This document shows positions 46,603-55,597 of a DNA stretch of 64,000 nucleotides, one piece after another. Origin of the DNA: Photobacterium atrarenae. GTDB lineage: Bacteria; Pseudomonadota; Gammaproteobacteria; Enterobacterales; Vibrionaceae. Location of the stretch: contig NZ_CP101510.1 in NCBI RefSeq assembly GCF_024380015.1, positions 30,289 to 94,288 on the forward strand, written 5' to 3'. Numbering within the stretch: the stretch's first letter is position 1; each line of letters starts with the position of its first letter. Made by a program: the position numbers and the translations under genes. The notes beneath the pieces were generated by a model. The model ran no database searches. It was not told the DNA's origin and saw nothing but the letters and a program-made list of their open reading frames with translations.

Positions 46603-47577
46603 GTGCCTGAACGAACCTTGCGTCGCTGGCGTACGTCAAACGGTCATGTATTGGCTGATCTTCGCCCTCTGGCTATCCGACCGGAGCCGAAGAATAAATT
46701 GTCAAAGCAAGAGCGCCAGCACATTCTGGACGTCTGCAATGACGCTGAATATGCCAGTTTACCACCCAGCCAAATCGTGCCGCGACTGGCTGATAAGGGA
46801 GACTATATTGCTAGTGAATCAACCATATATCGTGTACTGAAAGCCAATGATCAATTACACCACCGAGGACGGGCAAAACCACACAAGCCCGCCACGGAGC
46901 CAGTCTCTCATGTAGCGACGAAGCCCAATGAGATCTGGACTTGGGATATTAGTTACCTGCCATCGAATGTCCGCGGCCTGTACTGGTATCTCTATATGGT
47001 CATTGACATTTACAGTCGCAAGATCGTTGGCTGGGAAGTCCATGACCGTGAATGTGGTGCGCTAGCTTCTCAGTTGATTGAGCGCGCGACATTCAGTGAA
47101 CGCTGCTTTGTAAAACCGCGTTATCTGCACTCAGACAACGGAGCGCCAATGAAGTCACTGACCTTGCGCGCAAAGTTAGACGAAATGGGCATCAGTACAT
47201 CGTTTAACCGTCCCGGCGTCAGCAATGACAACGCTTACTCAGAGTCATTGTTCCGTACCACTAAGTACCGCCCGGATTATCCAGCGCATGGTTTCAAGGA
47301 TCTGGCAGCAACACGTGAATGGATGCTGAACTTTGTAAACTGGTACAACAACGAGCACCGCCACAGTGCGATTAAGTTCGTGACGCCCGCGGAGAGGCAC
47401 CGCAACCTGGATGCCAAGGTGTTGGCGAAGCGACATACTGTTTATCAGTTGGCAAAAGCCAAACACCCTGAGCGTTGGGCTAAGGATACTCGAGACTGGT
47501 CACCGATCGGCGCGGTAACACTAAACCCTGAAAGGGCAGATAACAACCAACAAGGCGGTCAAAAAAGAGCCGCTTAA
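46603..47577 (+). CDS. IS3-family OrfB transposase
   Basis: 324 residues as shown; the frame is open back to the slippery site at 46465, so the true product is the OrfAB fusion. DDE catalytic residues are present (IWTWDISYL, YLHSDNGAPM, NAYSESLFRTTKYR), as is HTH_21-type DNA-binding sequence before them. Likely active. Confidence 0.9.
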   Translation: MPERTLRRWRTSNGHVLADLRPLAIRPEPKNKLSKQERQHILDVCNDAEYASLPPSQIVPRLADKGDYIASESTIYRVLKANDQLHHRGRAKPHKPATEPVSHVATKPNEIWTWDISYLPSNVRGLYWYLYMVIDIYSRKIVGWEVHDRECGALASQLIERATFSERCFVKPRYLHSDNGAPMKSLTLRAKLDEMGISTSFNRPGVSNDNAYSESLFRTTKYRPDYPAHGFKDLAATREWMLNFVNWYNNEHRHSAIKFVTPAERHRNLDAKVLAKRHTVYQLAKAKHPERWAKDTRDWSPIGAVTLNPERADNNQQGGQKRAA

Positions 47578-47605
47578 TTAGAGAATCTGGTCAACTACCT
47601 TGAAA

Positions 47606-48708
47606 TCTACCGCAAATCGCGCAGTACCAAACACTGTCAATTGATGTTGGCGGCGGTTCGGCAGGTAAAACACTGGGATGGTGCCTTGGAAATCCGGAAA
47701 GAGAGTGGCGAGGATGCCTGGCTGAGAGCCATCCTCCAACCTGTGGTCACTGAGGGGATTCAACAGTTTGTTATATATGCATCTGAGCTGACGCGAACGA
47801 TTACGGCATCACGTGAGCAGGAAGATTTGGTGAACGCACTTCATCGCTCTACAGCCGTAATCGCGTTTAGTCTGGAGGGGATCATTCTGGATGCCAATGA
47901 GAATTTCTTATTATCCATGGGCTATGAAAAGTCGCAGATTGTTGGTCAGCATCACCGAATGTTTTGTGAACCTGAAGAGGCGAATTCGCAGAAATACCAA
48001 GACTTTTGGAACAAGCTTGGCCGAGGCGAATATATTTCATCCCGGTTTAAGCGTGTCGATAGTGAGGGGAATATAGTCTGGCTGGAAGCGTCTTATAACC
48101 CGATCTACGACGGGCATGGGGAGCTGTATAAAGTGGTTAAATTTGCAACAGTGATCACCGAACAGGTGAATCGTGAAATAGAAATCGCTCACGCTGCCTC
48201 CGTTGCCCTTGATGTCTCTGCCGAAACCGGGCAGCAAACCACCCGAGGGAAAACCGTAATTGACGCATCCACCGAAAAAGTCGAGGAGCTGGCGCGCCAA
48301 ATGACCCTTGCTAATGAAGGGGTTCAGGCTCTGAATCAACAGTCTCAGAAAATTAGCGAGCTTGTAGCCAGCGTTGATGGTATTGCGAGTCAAACAAATC
48401 TATTGGCATTGAATGCTGCGATTGAAGCCGCTCGGGCGGGGGACCTGGGACGGGGATTCGCGGTGGTGGCAGATGAAGTTCGTCAACTGGCATCACGAAC
48501 GACTCAGACGACGGAAGAGATTGTCGCCGTGGTGTCGGAAAATCTGAAGTTGATGGAAAATGCGGTGCAAACAATAGAGCAGAGCTTGTTGCAGGCTTCA
48601 GAGGCTTTGGAGTTATCAAAAGAAGCCGGGCAGGTTATGAGTGATATTCGGCAGGGGGCTGAAAAGGTGGATGCTGCTGTAGGTCGATTCGCCCAGCAGT
48701 TGTCTTAG
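47606..48708 (+). pseudogene. PAS chemoreceptor, 3' part after the IS3 element
   Basis: Resumes the first PAS domain ([20 protein letters not shown]), then a second PAS ([40 protein letters not shown]) and the signalling domain ([20 protein letters not shown] then [16 protein letters not shown]). No membrane helix, so a cytoplasmic PAS-PAS receptor. An internal TTG or ATG could still make a truncated signalling protein. Confidence 0.88.
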
Positions 48709-49094
48709 CACAGATTGAGCCGGAGTAAAGGGAGATAATATACCGTACTACAATATTGGTAATGAAATAGGCCATACCGGTACTCCGTGATGTGACAGGC
48801 AGACGGAATGTGAGAGGCTGCTTGTGGGCAGCCTTGTGATGGATGTGGGGGATGTATCAGCTGCTTTCAGAGAAACAGAATCCACAGATTGCAGTATCAT
48901 GATGTTTAGGCATTCAAGCTTGGTGTGACGCATGGTTTGCTCCGAACATTCAGTGACATGATGAGACATGTTTTTTTCGATGGTTGAATTTGTTGTATAA
49001 TGATGATGAGGGGAGTTGAACAGGGATGTGATGCTATATGGATTTTTTTCATGACCGTCTAGAAATAGGTGGCGTCCAGTATAACTGTTATATG
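48709..49094. other. Gene-free stretch
   Basis: About 385 bases between the receptor and a weak small gene. No believable gene; a minus-strand frame (48748-49125) lacks features. Confidence 0.4.
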
Positions 49095-49334
49095 TCATAT
49101 GATCATGACTTCGTCTTGGTACCATACTTTATTGATAAAGTTGATAAATTCTTCATTTCCTCTGGCGTTATCGTAAATGGGAACCATTTTATTGTGCAAG
49201 GTTTTTCTTTCGTAGAAAGCCTTGGTTTCGGCGGGGGAGACTTCTTGGTTAAATTGTTTATTCAGTCTGTCATTATATGCCAACCGAAGTGATTTTATGC
49301 TCTTGTCAATGATTATCGGAAGCAATTTTCTCAC
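49095..49334 (-). CDS. Small hypothetical protein, paralogue of a relic at 37.4 kb
   Basis: 79 residues from a GTG (MRKLLPIIIDKSIKSLRLAY, NQEVSPAETKAFYERKTLHN). Basic and soluble. The PAE(S/T)..F core recurs in a damaged frame at 37301-37574, so this was a repeated accessory gene. The plus strand of both loci also shows VESLGFGG, so the coding strand is not fully certain. Confidence 0.4.
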   Translation of the reverse strand: MRKLLPIIIDKSIKSLRLAYNDRLNKQFNQEVSPAETKAFYERKTLHNKMVPIYDNARGNEEFINFINKVWYQDEVMII

Positions 49335-49416
49335 ACCGGATTATTTCTTTCGAATATTGAACCCATTCATAAAATAAACGACTGAAAGCGTCTTCGAATA
49401 ATTGTCAGAGCCGGAC

Positions 49417-49836
49417 TCAAGGTGATGAATGACAAGATACACTAGATTCGCATACTTTACGATACTGATTTAATCCAGTGATAACTTTTCTCAGAGAAAT
49501 CGGTTTGACAATATAATCTAGTGGTTTTTTAATAAGAACCTCTTTTACAACGCTGGCATCAGTTTCTCCTGAAATAATGATGACAGGTGTTTCTGGCGTT
49601 AACTGTTGGATTTGAGAGAGAAGACTAATGCCATCGAGGGGGCGGCTCAGGCTGAGGTCAAGGAAAATGAGTTCAAATTTTCGACTGGTGATTGCTTTGA
49701 GGGATTCGTTCGCATCTTTTTTATGTATGATTTCATCAAAAACCGCCACCTTTCGTGACCTTTCATGCCGGAGTAGCTGAGAGATAATCGTCGCGACAAT
49801 ATAATTGTCATCAATAATCAGGCACCCTTTGGCCAT
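49417..49836 (-). CDS. Single-domain response regulator
   Basis: 139 residues from the ATG at 49836 (MAKGCLIIDDNYIVATIISQ); the frame extends upstream but a CheY-like start fits here. Acidic pair IIDD, phospho-acceptor Asp in FELIFLDLSLSRP, Thr/Ser region VIIISGETD and Lys in DYIVKPIS are all present. There is no output domain, so it acts by protein contact, like CheY or a phosphorelay shuttle. No kinase adjacent. Confidence 0.85.
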   Translation of the reverse strand: MAKGCLIIDDNYIVATIISQLLRHERSRKVAVFDEIIHKKDANESLKAITSRKFELIFLDLSLSRPLDGISLLSQIQQLTPETPVIIISGETDASVVKEVLIKKPLDYIVKPISLRKVITGLNQYRKVCESSVSCHSSP

Positions 49837-50047
49837 AGCATTTATCCTGTACTGTCTCAGTATGAGCACCACCCTAGCTAATAATGTAGCACTGATCCCT
49901 GCGATGAACAGAGTCAGCCACAAAAAAAGAGTATGTCATTAGGAACGACATTAAAAACGATGCTCTCATGGGATGTTGTTCATTTTTATCTTTTTGTATG
50001 CATCATTAAATCCTTTGTTTGTGATTGTGATAACTTGAGTCTTACTT

Positions 50048-50511
50048 GAGACTGTAAATAACTTCGTGTAATTGCCTATTATTAAAGCCAGTAATGGCTA
50101 AGGATAGGCTCATGGATAAAAAACAACTCGAAGCGCTTGCTCGTGAAGCAGCGAAGTCCATCAATACGGAAAGTGACCTCAACGACTTTCGCCAAATGCT
50201 AACCAAGGTGACCGTTGAAACTGCGCTCAATGCTGAATTAGACGAGCACCTTGGTTATGAAAAAAACGCTGAACACCCGTCGACAAACTGTCGTAATAGC
50301 TACTCCAGCAAAACGCTCATTACTGATGACGGCCAGGTCTCAATCGATACGCCACGTGACCGTCACGCCAGTTTTGAATCCAAGCTCGTTAAAAAGCATC
50401 AAACCCGCTTTCAGTCAATGGATGACAAGATTTTAAGCCTGTACGCCCAGGGGATGACGACACGCGAAATTGTCGCCACTTTCAAAGAAATGTATGACGC
50501 CGACGTCTCGC
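50048..50511 (+). pseudogene. IS256-family transposase, 5' fragment
   Basis: The left IS end (gagactgtaaataacttcg at 50048) and the first 140 residues of a Mutator-type transposase (NDFRQMLTKVTVETALNAEL, LYAQGMTTREIVATFKEMYD). It breaks after DADVS at about 50511 straight into umuC sequence. Confidence 0.85.
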
Positions 50512-50530
50512 TGTACAGGAGCAACGAATT

Positions 50531-50739
50531 ATCTAATGAAGCAAAGTGTTGTCGGCGGCGGCAGAATTCCGGCCCTGATGCAGATGTTTGACGGCCTGAA
50601 TCAGAAATACGGCTCAGATACACTGTTCCTGGCCGCTCAGGACATTAAACCCAAATGGGCGATGCGTCGCGAGTTCCTGGCACCACAATACACCACCCAA
50701 TGGCGGGATCTGCCGGTGATACGGTGTGCTTTCCCTTGA
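50531..50739 (+). pseudogene. umuC: umuC, 3' fragment
   Basis: The last 50-60 residues of a Y-family polymerase V subunit: LMQMFDGLNQKYGSDTLFLA, WAMRREFLAPQYTTQWRDLP. This matches the UmuC C-terminus (motif WxMRRxxLSPxYTTxW). Joined directly to the IS256 fragment. Together with the umuD start at 44331 it marks the two ends of one lost operon. Confidence 0.88.
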
Positions 50740-50914
50740 GTAACTTCACGTATGCACTGCCACAGTAAGCATTGCATTTAACAGATTTCCATGCATATCA
50801 GAGCCAAGCCGTAATAAGTAATGGCGTTCTTGCATAGCTCCAGAATGCTTAGATCAGATACAAATAATTCCATGCTATAGCTACCGTTCAACTGAATTGA
50901 ATAACTTTTGAGTA

Positions 50915-51214
50915 TTATTTGATGAGGCTTTTTAATTGCTGGATAAATGCTTTGAAATGCGGTATGAATTCAGAAAAAAGTGGATGCTTCCTCTCTTTCA
51001 TCATCACAGTTCCAAGTAGACGTAACCCTACACCGGCTTGTGTTGCTGCCTGCTCGTCAAGTCCGCTATGGCTTTTCAGTTTGTCGACAATTGCAAATAG
51101 GTCTTCTCGATCTTGTAGTTCAAACGTCAAGCTTGCAGGGCTGTTTGACTCCTCTGAGCTCGTTTCTTCAATTGTGACGCGGTAGTGTTTCGGTTTTCTG
51201 AATAAAGATTTCAA
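50915..51214 (-). CDS. DUF3861 family protein
   Basis: 99 residues from a TTG with AGGAG nine bases upstream. Matches the DUF3861 pattern (HYRVTIEETSSEE, LTFELQDREDLFAIVDKLKS, AGVGLRLLGTVMMKERKHPL). Role unknown in the family. Divergent from the efflux operon. Confidence 0.8.
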   Translation of the reverse strand: MKSLFRKPKHYRVTIEETSSEESNSPASLTFELQDREDLFAIVDKLKSHSGLDEQAATQAGVGLRLLGTVMMKERKHPLFSEFIPHFKAFIQQLKSLIK

Positions 51215-51297
51215 CTGACTTTTCTCCTGGATAAAGCGGATACTTTGTTTTGCTCAAGCTTTCTTCATCAATCATCAAAAGATGCTTTACTGAAAAT

Positions 51298-51316
51298 GTA
51301 CTGTACTATACAGTAC
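51298..51316. promoter_or_regulatory. 19-bp palindrome upstream of the efflux operon
   Basis: GTACTGTA (51298-51305), cta, TACAGTAC (51309-51316): perfect half sites 33 bases before the HlyD start, where a promoter would lie. The form suits a TetR-family repressor, probably the one encoded at 53936. Confidence 0.7.
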
Positions 51317-51348
51317 GATTTTGGTAAAGCAAATCAGTTGAGTTTTTT

Positions 51349-52362
51349 ATGAAGAAGAAGATTGTCGCGCTATCGTTGATTCTAGGCACATTCGTTACAG
51401 CACTCGTTGGGCTCTATCAACCAGAAAGGATAACGACAGATAACGCTTATATACATTCGGATGTCACAGCGATTTCTCCAGAAGTCGGTGGTCAAGTGAG
51501 TCGTATCTTTGTGTCTGATAATCAATGGGTTTACAAAGGAGATCCCTTGTTTGCGATTGATGAGGAGGATTTTCTGGTGAACCAGCAGATTGCAATGTCA
51601 GCACTTGATGTTGCAACAGCGGCACTGACAGCGAATCAAACCAAAACCGATATGCAGCAGGTGAAAATCGAGCAAGCTAAACAGAAAATTCATAGTGCAG
51701 AGGCTAATGCAAACCATCATCGGGCAGAGTTGATGCGTTTTGAACGGCTGTCTGAAAAGCAGTTAATCAGTAAAAATCTAATCGAGGCACAAAAGGCGCG
51801 TTCAATTGACGCAGACAGCAGCCTAGAAACGGCGAAACTGTCGCTTTCAGCAGAGCAAAAGCAATATGAAGCATTACTGACTGAGAGAGTGCAGTTGACG
51901 GCACAGCTTAAGCAAGCACAATCTCAACTTCGCTTGGCCAACATTGCATTAGAACGCACAGTCGTAACAGCTCCATTTAGTGGGTATGTGGCAGACCGGC
52001 AGGTTCAGGTCGGTAAGTATGTCCAGCCTGGCATGGGGCTGATGGTCATGGTGCCTGACTATATCTGGGTGGAAGCCAATTTTAAAGAGACTCAACTTGA
52101 ACATGTGAGAAGTGGGCAGAACGTTGAAGTGATGCTGGATATGTTTCCGGATCGAACGCTTCATGGTCGCGTGGCGTCGATCACACCGGCAACCGGCGCG
52201 CAATTCAGCCTTCTGCCACCACAGAATGCGACAGGTAACTTTGTGAAAGTTGTCCAACGTGTGCCGGTAAGAATTGAACTTGATATCCCCGATGACTTAA
52301 AGAAACGTGTCTATCCGGGGTTATCTGCTGAAGTTTCGATCCAATTGTCTCAGGAAGGGTAA
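51349..52362 (+). CDS. HlyD/EmrA-family membrane fusion protein
   Basis: 337 residues. N-terminal membrane anchor (IVALSLILGTFVTALVGLYQ), lipoyl halves (VTAISPEVGGQVSRIFVSDN, ITPATGAQFSLL region), a central coiled coil (about 95-190) and the beta-barrel part (TVVTAPFSGYVADRQVQVGK). It links the inner-membrane pump to an outer-membrane channel, which is not encoded nearby. Next gene starts 6 bases after its stop. Confidence 0.9.
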   Translation: MKKKIVALSLILGTFVTALVGLYQPERITTDNAYIHSDVTAISPEVGGQVSRIFVSDNQWVYKGDPLFAIDEEDFLVNQQIAMSALDVATAALTANQTKTDMQQVKIEQAKQKIHSAEANANHHRAELMRFERLSEKQLISKNLIEAQKARSIDADSSLETAKLSLSAEQKQYEALLTERVQLTAQLKQAQSQLRLANIALERTVVTAPFSGYVADRQVQVGKYVQPGMGLMVMVPDYIWVEANFKETQLEHVRSGQNVEVMLDMFPDRTLHGRVASITPATGAQFSLLPPQNATGNFVKVVQRVPVRIELDIPDDLKKRVYPGLSAEVSIQLSQEG

Positions 52363-52368
52363 TCTTTG

Positions 52369-53892
52369 ATGAAGGCGCGTGGTTCTCTGCTGATATTGTC
52401 ATTGTTTTCTATGCTTGCCTACGGTTTGAGCTCAGTTATGTTTAATGACATGTCCAATGAAATGGCGGCATCTGCTGGCTTGTCACTTGATGAAGTGGAG
52501 CAAATTAAGGTCGGCTTTACGATTACCCAAATATTGGGGTTTGTTTTCACACCGTTAATGGTTCGTCAGTGGGGGTCTTATCTGCTGCTGATCTTGTCAT
52601 TGGCGGCAGGGTTTGGCGCTAATTTGGTGTTGTACATGGACCTTGCCCATGAATGGGGCTTTGTCCTGCCATGGCTGTGTATTGGCTTTTCGATGAGTGT
52701 TTTGCTTGTTGTGGTTAACTTGCAGCTTCTTGATAGCTTTGAGCCCCATTGGTTGCCGGCGATGATAGCTTTGACGTTAGTTCTCTCGACGCTAATCCCA
52801 ATGGGTGCCTATCCTTGGATCACCGCGAGGGTATTAGAGCAATTCTCCTGGTCTCTGTTTAGTTTAGTGTTAGCGTGGTTGTATTTTTCTGCATTGGTGA
52901 TTGCTTATTTGTTTCCACCACTATCGGTGAAGACTGAAGCTCAGCCAAAATCCGGTTTAGGTGTGTATCTGTTGATTGCTTCGGCTGTCAGCCTGGTCGT
53001 TTTTTTGTTAATGCGGGGAAGTTATTATAACTGGTTAGATTCCGCATTTTATTCAGAGTTAGTTATCATAGCTGCATCTCTGTCATTGTTGACGGTTTTT
53101 GTGCTATTGAGTCAACGGACGAAACCGTATACAGCATCGATGAAATTGCATCGTCAGTTAAAGACCAACGTTTTTATGTACAACGCTTTTCTCGCTGGGT
53201 TTGCGGTCATGGCCAGTACCGCTTTGTTTGGCAGTTTTCTTTCGAAAGTAATGCAATACAACGCCTTGAACTCAGGTTATGCTCAATTGCCGTCTTTTTA
53301 TGCAATGCTGGCAGGAATGTCGTTGAGTGTGACTGTTTTCTACTGCCGCCGGGCATTGAGTGATGCAGTCGTTCCTTTTGGTGTCGCATTGATACTCATT
53401 TCAGTATATATGTTTAGTCAATTACCAAGTGATGTTGGTCCTGAATCAATATGGTTGCCGATGTTGTTACGCGGTTTTGGGGTTGGCTTACTTAATGTGT
53501 CGGTGACAATATCCGTATTGCTATATTTCAAGCCGGAGGAGCGTGTCGAGGGGATTTGCAATTTTTATTTGTTCAGAACTATGGGAGGGTTAATCGGTGG
53601 GGCACTTTTTTCCCGGGTGATTCAAAATTATGGTGCTCAGGCATCTGGAGAAATAGGACGAACGCTGAATGAGTCCACGCATGCCTTTTCGGCTTATGAG
53701 CATGCACTTGGTCACGCAATTTTAACCAATGGGAATTTACCGACGCCTGCTTCTGGTATGGGGCAAATCGGCGACGTATTAATAACACAATCAACGACAC
53801 TGGCGCTGAACAATGCATTGATTATATTTATAATATCAGTGTTTGTTTTGGCCCCTGTGTTAATTTTCGGGAAGAAATTATCTGCAAGGTAG
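52369..53892 (+). CDS. EmrB-like MFS (DHA2) efflux permease
   Basis: 507 residues with about 14 helices, no large soluble domain, coupled to the HlyD gene. Features fit the DHA2/EmrB-like drug efflux branch, though divergent. Motif C of antiporters is not clearly seen. Likely exports a toxic compound with the fusion protein as a tripartite pump. Substrate unknown. The start is the ATG at 52369; a TTG lies one codon earlier. Confidence 0.85.
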   Translation: MKARGSLLILSLFSMLAYGLSSVMFNDMSNEMAASAGLSLDEVEQIKVGFTITQILGFVFTPLMVRQWGSYLLLILSLAAGFGANLVLYMDLAHEWGFVLPWLCIGFSMSVLLVVVNLQLLDSFEPHWLPAMIALTLVLSTLIPMGAYPWITARVLEQFSWSLFSLVLAWLYFSALVIAYLFPPLSVKTEAQPKSGLGVYLLIASAVSLVVFLLMRGSYYNWLDSAFYSELVIIAASLSLLTVFVLLSQRTKPYTASMKLHRQLKTNVFMYNAFLAGFAVMASTALFGSFLSKVMQYNALNSGYAQLPSFYAMLAGMSLSVTVFYCRRALSDAVVPFGVALILISVYMFSQLPSDVGPESIWLPMLLRGFGVGLLNVSVTISVLLYFKPEERVEGICNFYLFRTMGGLIGGALFSRVIQNYGAQASGEIGRTLNESTHAFSAYEHALGHAILTNGNLPTPASGMGQIGDVLITQSTTLALNNALIIFIISVFVLAPVLIFGKKLSAR

Positions 53893-53935
53893 ATAATACA
53901 TAAAGGGAGTGGTAAACACTCCCTTTATTATGGAT

Positions 53936-54541
53936 TTAATTTTTCTGGTAAAGCTTTATAAATCCACCAACCGCTTTGTTTACGTGATTTTTTAATATAT
54001 CCTCACTTGGTAGATCAAGCCCCAGTAATGCCATGTTTTGATAATCCAGTTTGATCAAAGATAGTAATTGATCACAAGCGAGTTCAGCATCTTCAATCTG
54101 AAGACATTGACATGAGTTGCTGTTTCTCAGGAAGTCGACTAAATACTGATGGATACGGATTGGTCCGGTTTCCCAGAATTGGTGAGAGATTTTATCATGC
54201 TTGTTGAAATCTGAGGAAACAATACGAAATAACCCGAGAATAGGGTTTCCACAAATACGTTTTAAATATTGTACGGCAAACTGTTCCAATGTTTCCTGAA
54301 GCGGGTCGTCTATGTTGTGATCCAGTTGAAATACAGTCTCTAAGCTGGTTTTCGTGTTGTGCTCCAGGACTGCCATAAAGAGCCCTTCCTTGTTAGTAAA
54401 GTATCGATACAACGTTTGCTTTGAACCGCCACAAATCGTAACAATTTGATCGAGTGTTGTATCTTTATATCCTTGGTCGAGAAATAACTCTGTTGCCACG
54501 TTAATTATTCTTGTTCTTTTTTGTTGAGTTGAAATTCTCAT
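53936..54541 (-). CDS. TetR/AcrR-family repressor
   Basis: 201 residues. TetR helix-turn-helix at the N-terminus (TTLDQIVTICGGSKQTLYRY, FTNKEGLFMAVLEHN); the C-terminal ligand domain is AcrR-like (TetR_C). Convergent with the efflux genes and the likely repressor at the 51298 palindrome. A nine-unit 8-bp repeat lies 85 bases upstream of its start. Confidence 0.88.
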   Translation of the reverse strand: MRISTQQKRTRIINVATELFLDQGYKDTTLDQIVTICGGSKQTLYRYFTNKEGLFMAVLEHNTKTSLETVFQLDHNIDDPLQETLEQFAVQYLKRICGNPILGLFRIVSSDFNKHDKISHQFWETGPIRIHQYLVDFLRNSNSCQCLQIEDAELACDQLLSLIKLDYQNMALLGLDLPSEDILKNHVNKAVGGFIKLYQKN

Positions 54542-54625
54542 CTAAATGCCTGGCAAAATTCAATTGTTTGAACCATAATACCATTGATGACTAGACTTAT
54601 AAAACACTTTTACGTTTTAATGTTT

Positions 54626-54697
54626 AGTTTGTTAGTTTGTTAGTTTGTTAGTTTGTTAGTTTGTTAGTTTGTTAGTTTGTTAGTTTGTTAGTTTGTT
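54626..54697. repeat. Octanucleotide microsatellite upstream of tetR
   Basis: Nine perfect head-to-tail copies of agtttgtt (72 bases) followed by one imperfect copy. It lies 85 bases from the start of the TetR gene and reads into its promoter region. Such tracts change length by slipped pairing. Confidence 0.95.
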
Positions 54698-55022
54698 AGT
54701 TTGGTTATGTCGCCGAACTTTCCTCTGTATTCATATAAGTTTCAGAGTGATTTTAATTTAACATGGCGTCTGTGATGTATCATCAATGAATTATTGTCTG
54801 GATATTTAAAGTGATTACCATCTGGCATGGTCGGTTCTTATTCACTCGTTTGCTATGCTTGTTTTTTGTATTTTCAGCTGAACACCTCCGTAAGAAGAAA
54901 GCATTTCAAATTGTGTACTTTTTACATTTCGCTGTTCGGAGATAATTTCTCGAAGAAATTTAAGGCCCTATCAATACTGTTGCTGACAGGGCCTACGTTT
55001 AATAAAAATCGCCTTTGTAAAG
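54698..55022. other. Gene-free stretch with a terminator
   Basis: About 325 bases. Contains the hairpin at 54964-54995 and nothing else recognised. Confidence 0.45.
54964..54995 (-). terminator. Terminator of the 55023 gene
   Basis: On the minus strand ggccctgtca pairs with tgatagggcc around a 12-base loop, followed by a T/A-rich run; 28 bases after the gene's stop. Confidence 0.65.
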
Positions 55023-55424
55023 TTACACTAGTGAACCTTGTGCCATTACATCTGACCAGGTAGCCGTTCGAGGTGATAAAAATGCGTCTGTATTTGAGTT
55101 TAAAGCCGTGCCACTTTGGAACTCTGGATACCATATGGTTACAGTCCACACTCCGGATAACCCAATTTTATTACTGGTTTCCTTGCACAAATTAGCGATA
55201 TATTCCGCATGTTTATCCCAACCACCCAGAAACATTAAGTCTTGCCAGTTTTCTTTATAATCAAAAATTGCGGATTGCCAAACAATTAATGCCAGATCAT
55301 CTCGGCTTTTTTGACTAATTGAGCCACTTAGGTCTGGTTTTTGAGTTACTGTTAAAATATCCGTGTTTTCAATGGTTTTATTGATACTTTCTTTTGAGGT
55401 GTTTTCTTTTGATTTCATGTCCAT
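55023..55424 (-). CDS. Hypothetical 133-residue protein
   Basis: AGAGGG upstream of the ATG. Soluble; polar N-terminus then LALIVWQSAIFDYKENWQDL and a Trp-rich, Gly-rich end (GLSGVWTVTIWYPEFQSGTA). AT-rich like the 42-43 kb genes. Not recognised. Confidence 0.6.
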   Translation of the reverse strand: MDMKSKENTSKESINKTIENTDILTVTQKPDLSGSISQKSRDDLALIVWQSAIFDYKENWQDLMFLGGWDKHAEYIANLCKETSNKIGLSGVWTVTIWYPEFQSGTALNSNTDAFLSPRTATWSDVMAQGSLV

Positions 55425-55597
55425 GATGTTACCCTCTGGTGTTTGATTTATTATTCAGATTCTCAGTAATAACCATTTTATATTGCTAACCACTTGTTTT
55501 ATAAAATTTCAGCCAGTATTTAGTGATATATGCGAAAGTGCTTTCTGAAAACTTTTTTTAATTTATCGTAAATGATATAAAAAGGTATTACACTGTA

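Larger units (their letters stand above)
45942..47605 (+). mobile_element. IS3-family insertion sequence
   Basis: An element of about 1.66 kb with imperfect inverted ends (tgtcaggatagatgtccaga on the left, tttcaaggtagttgaccaga read inward from the right). It carries orfA and orfB with a programmed frameshift site and looks intact. End positions are approximate within a few bases. No target duplication was clear. Confidence 0.8.

Noticed and set aside
54626..54697. Could the tandem repeat be a CRISPR or an iteron array?
   Set aside because: The units are 8 bases with no spacers, so it is a microsatellite. No CRISPR array or cas gene was seen.
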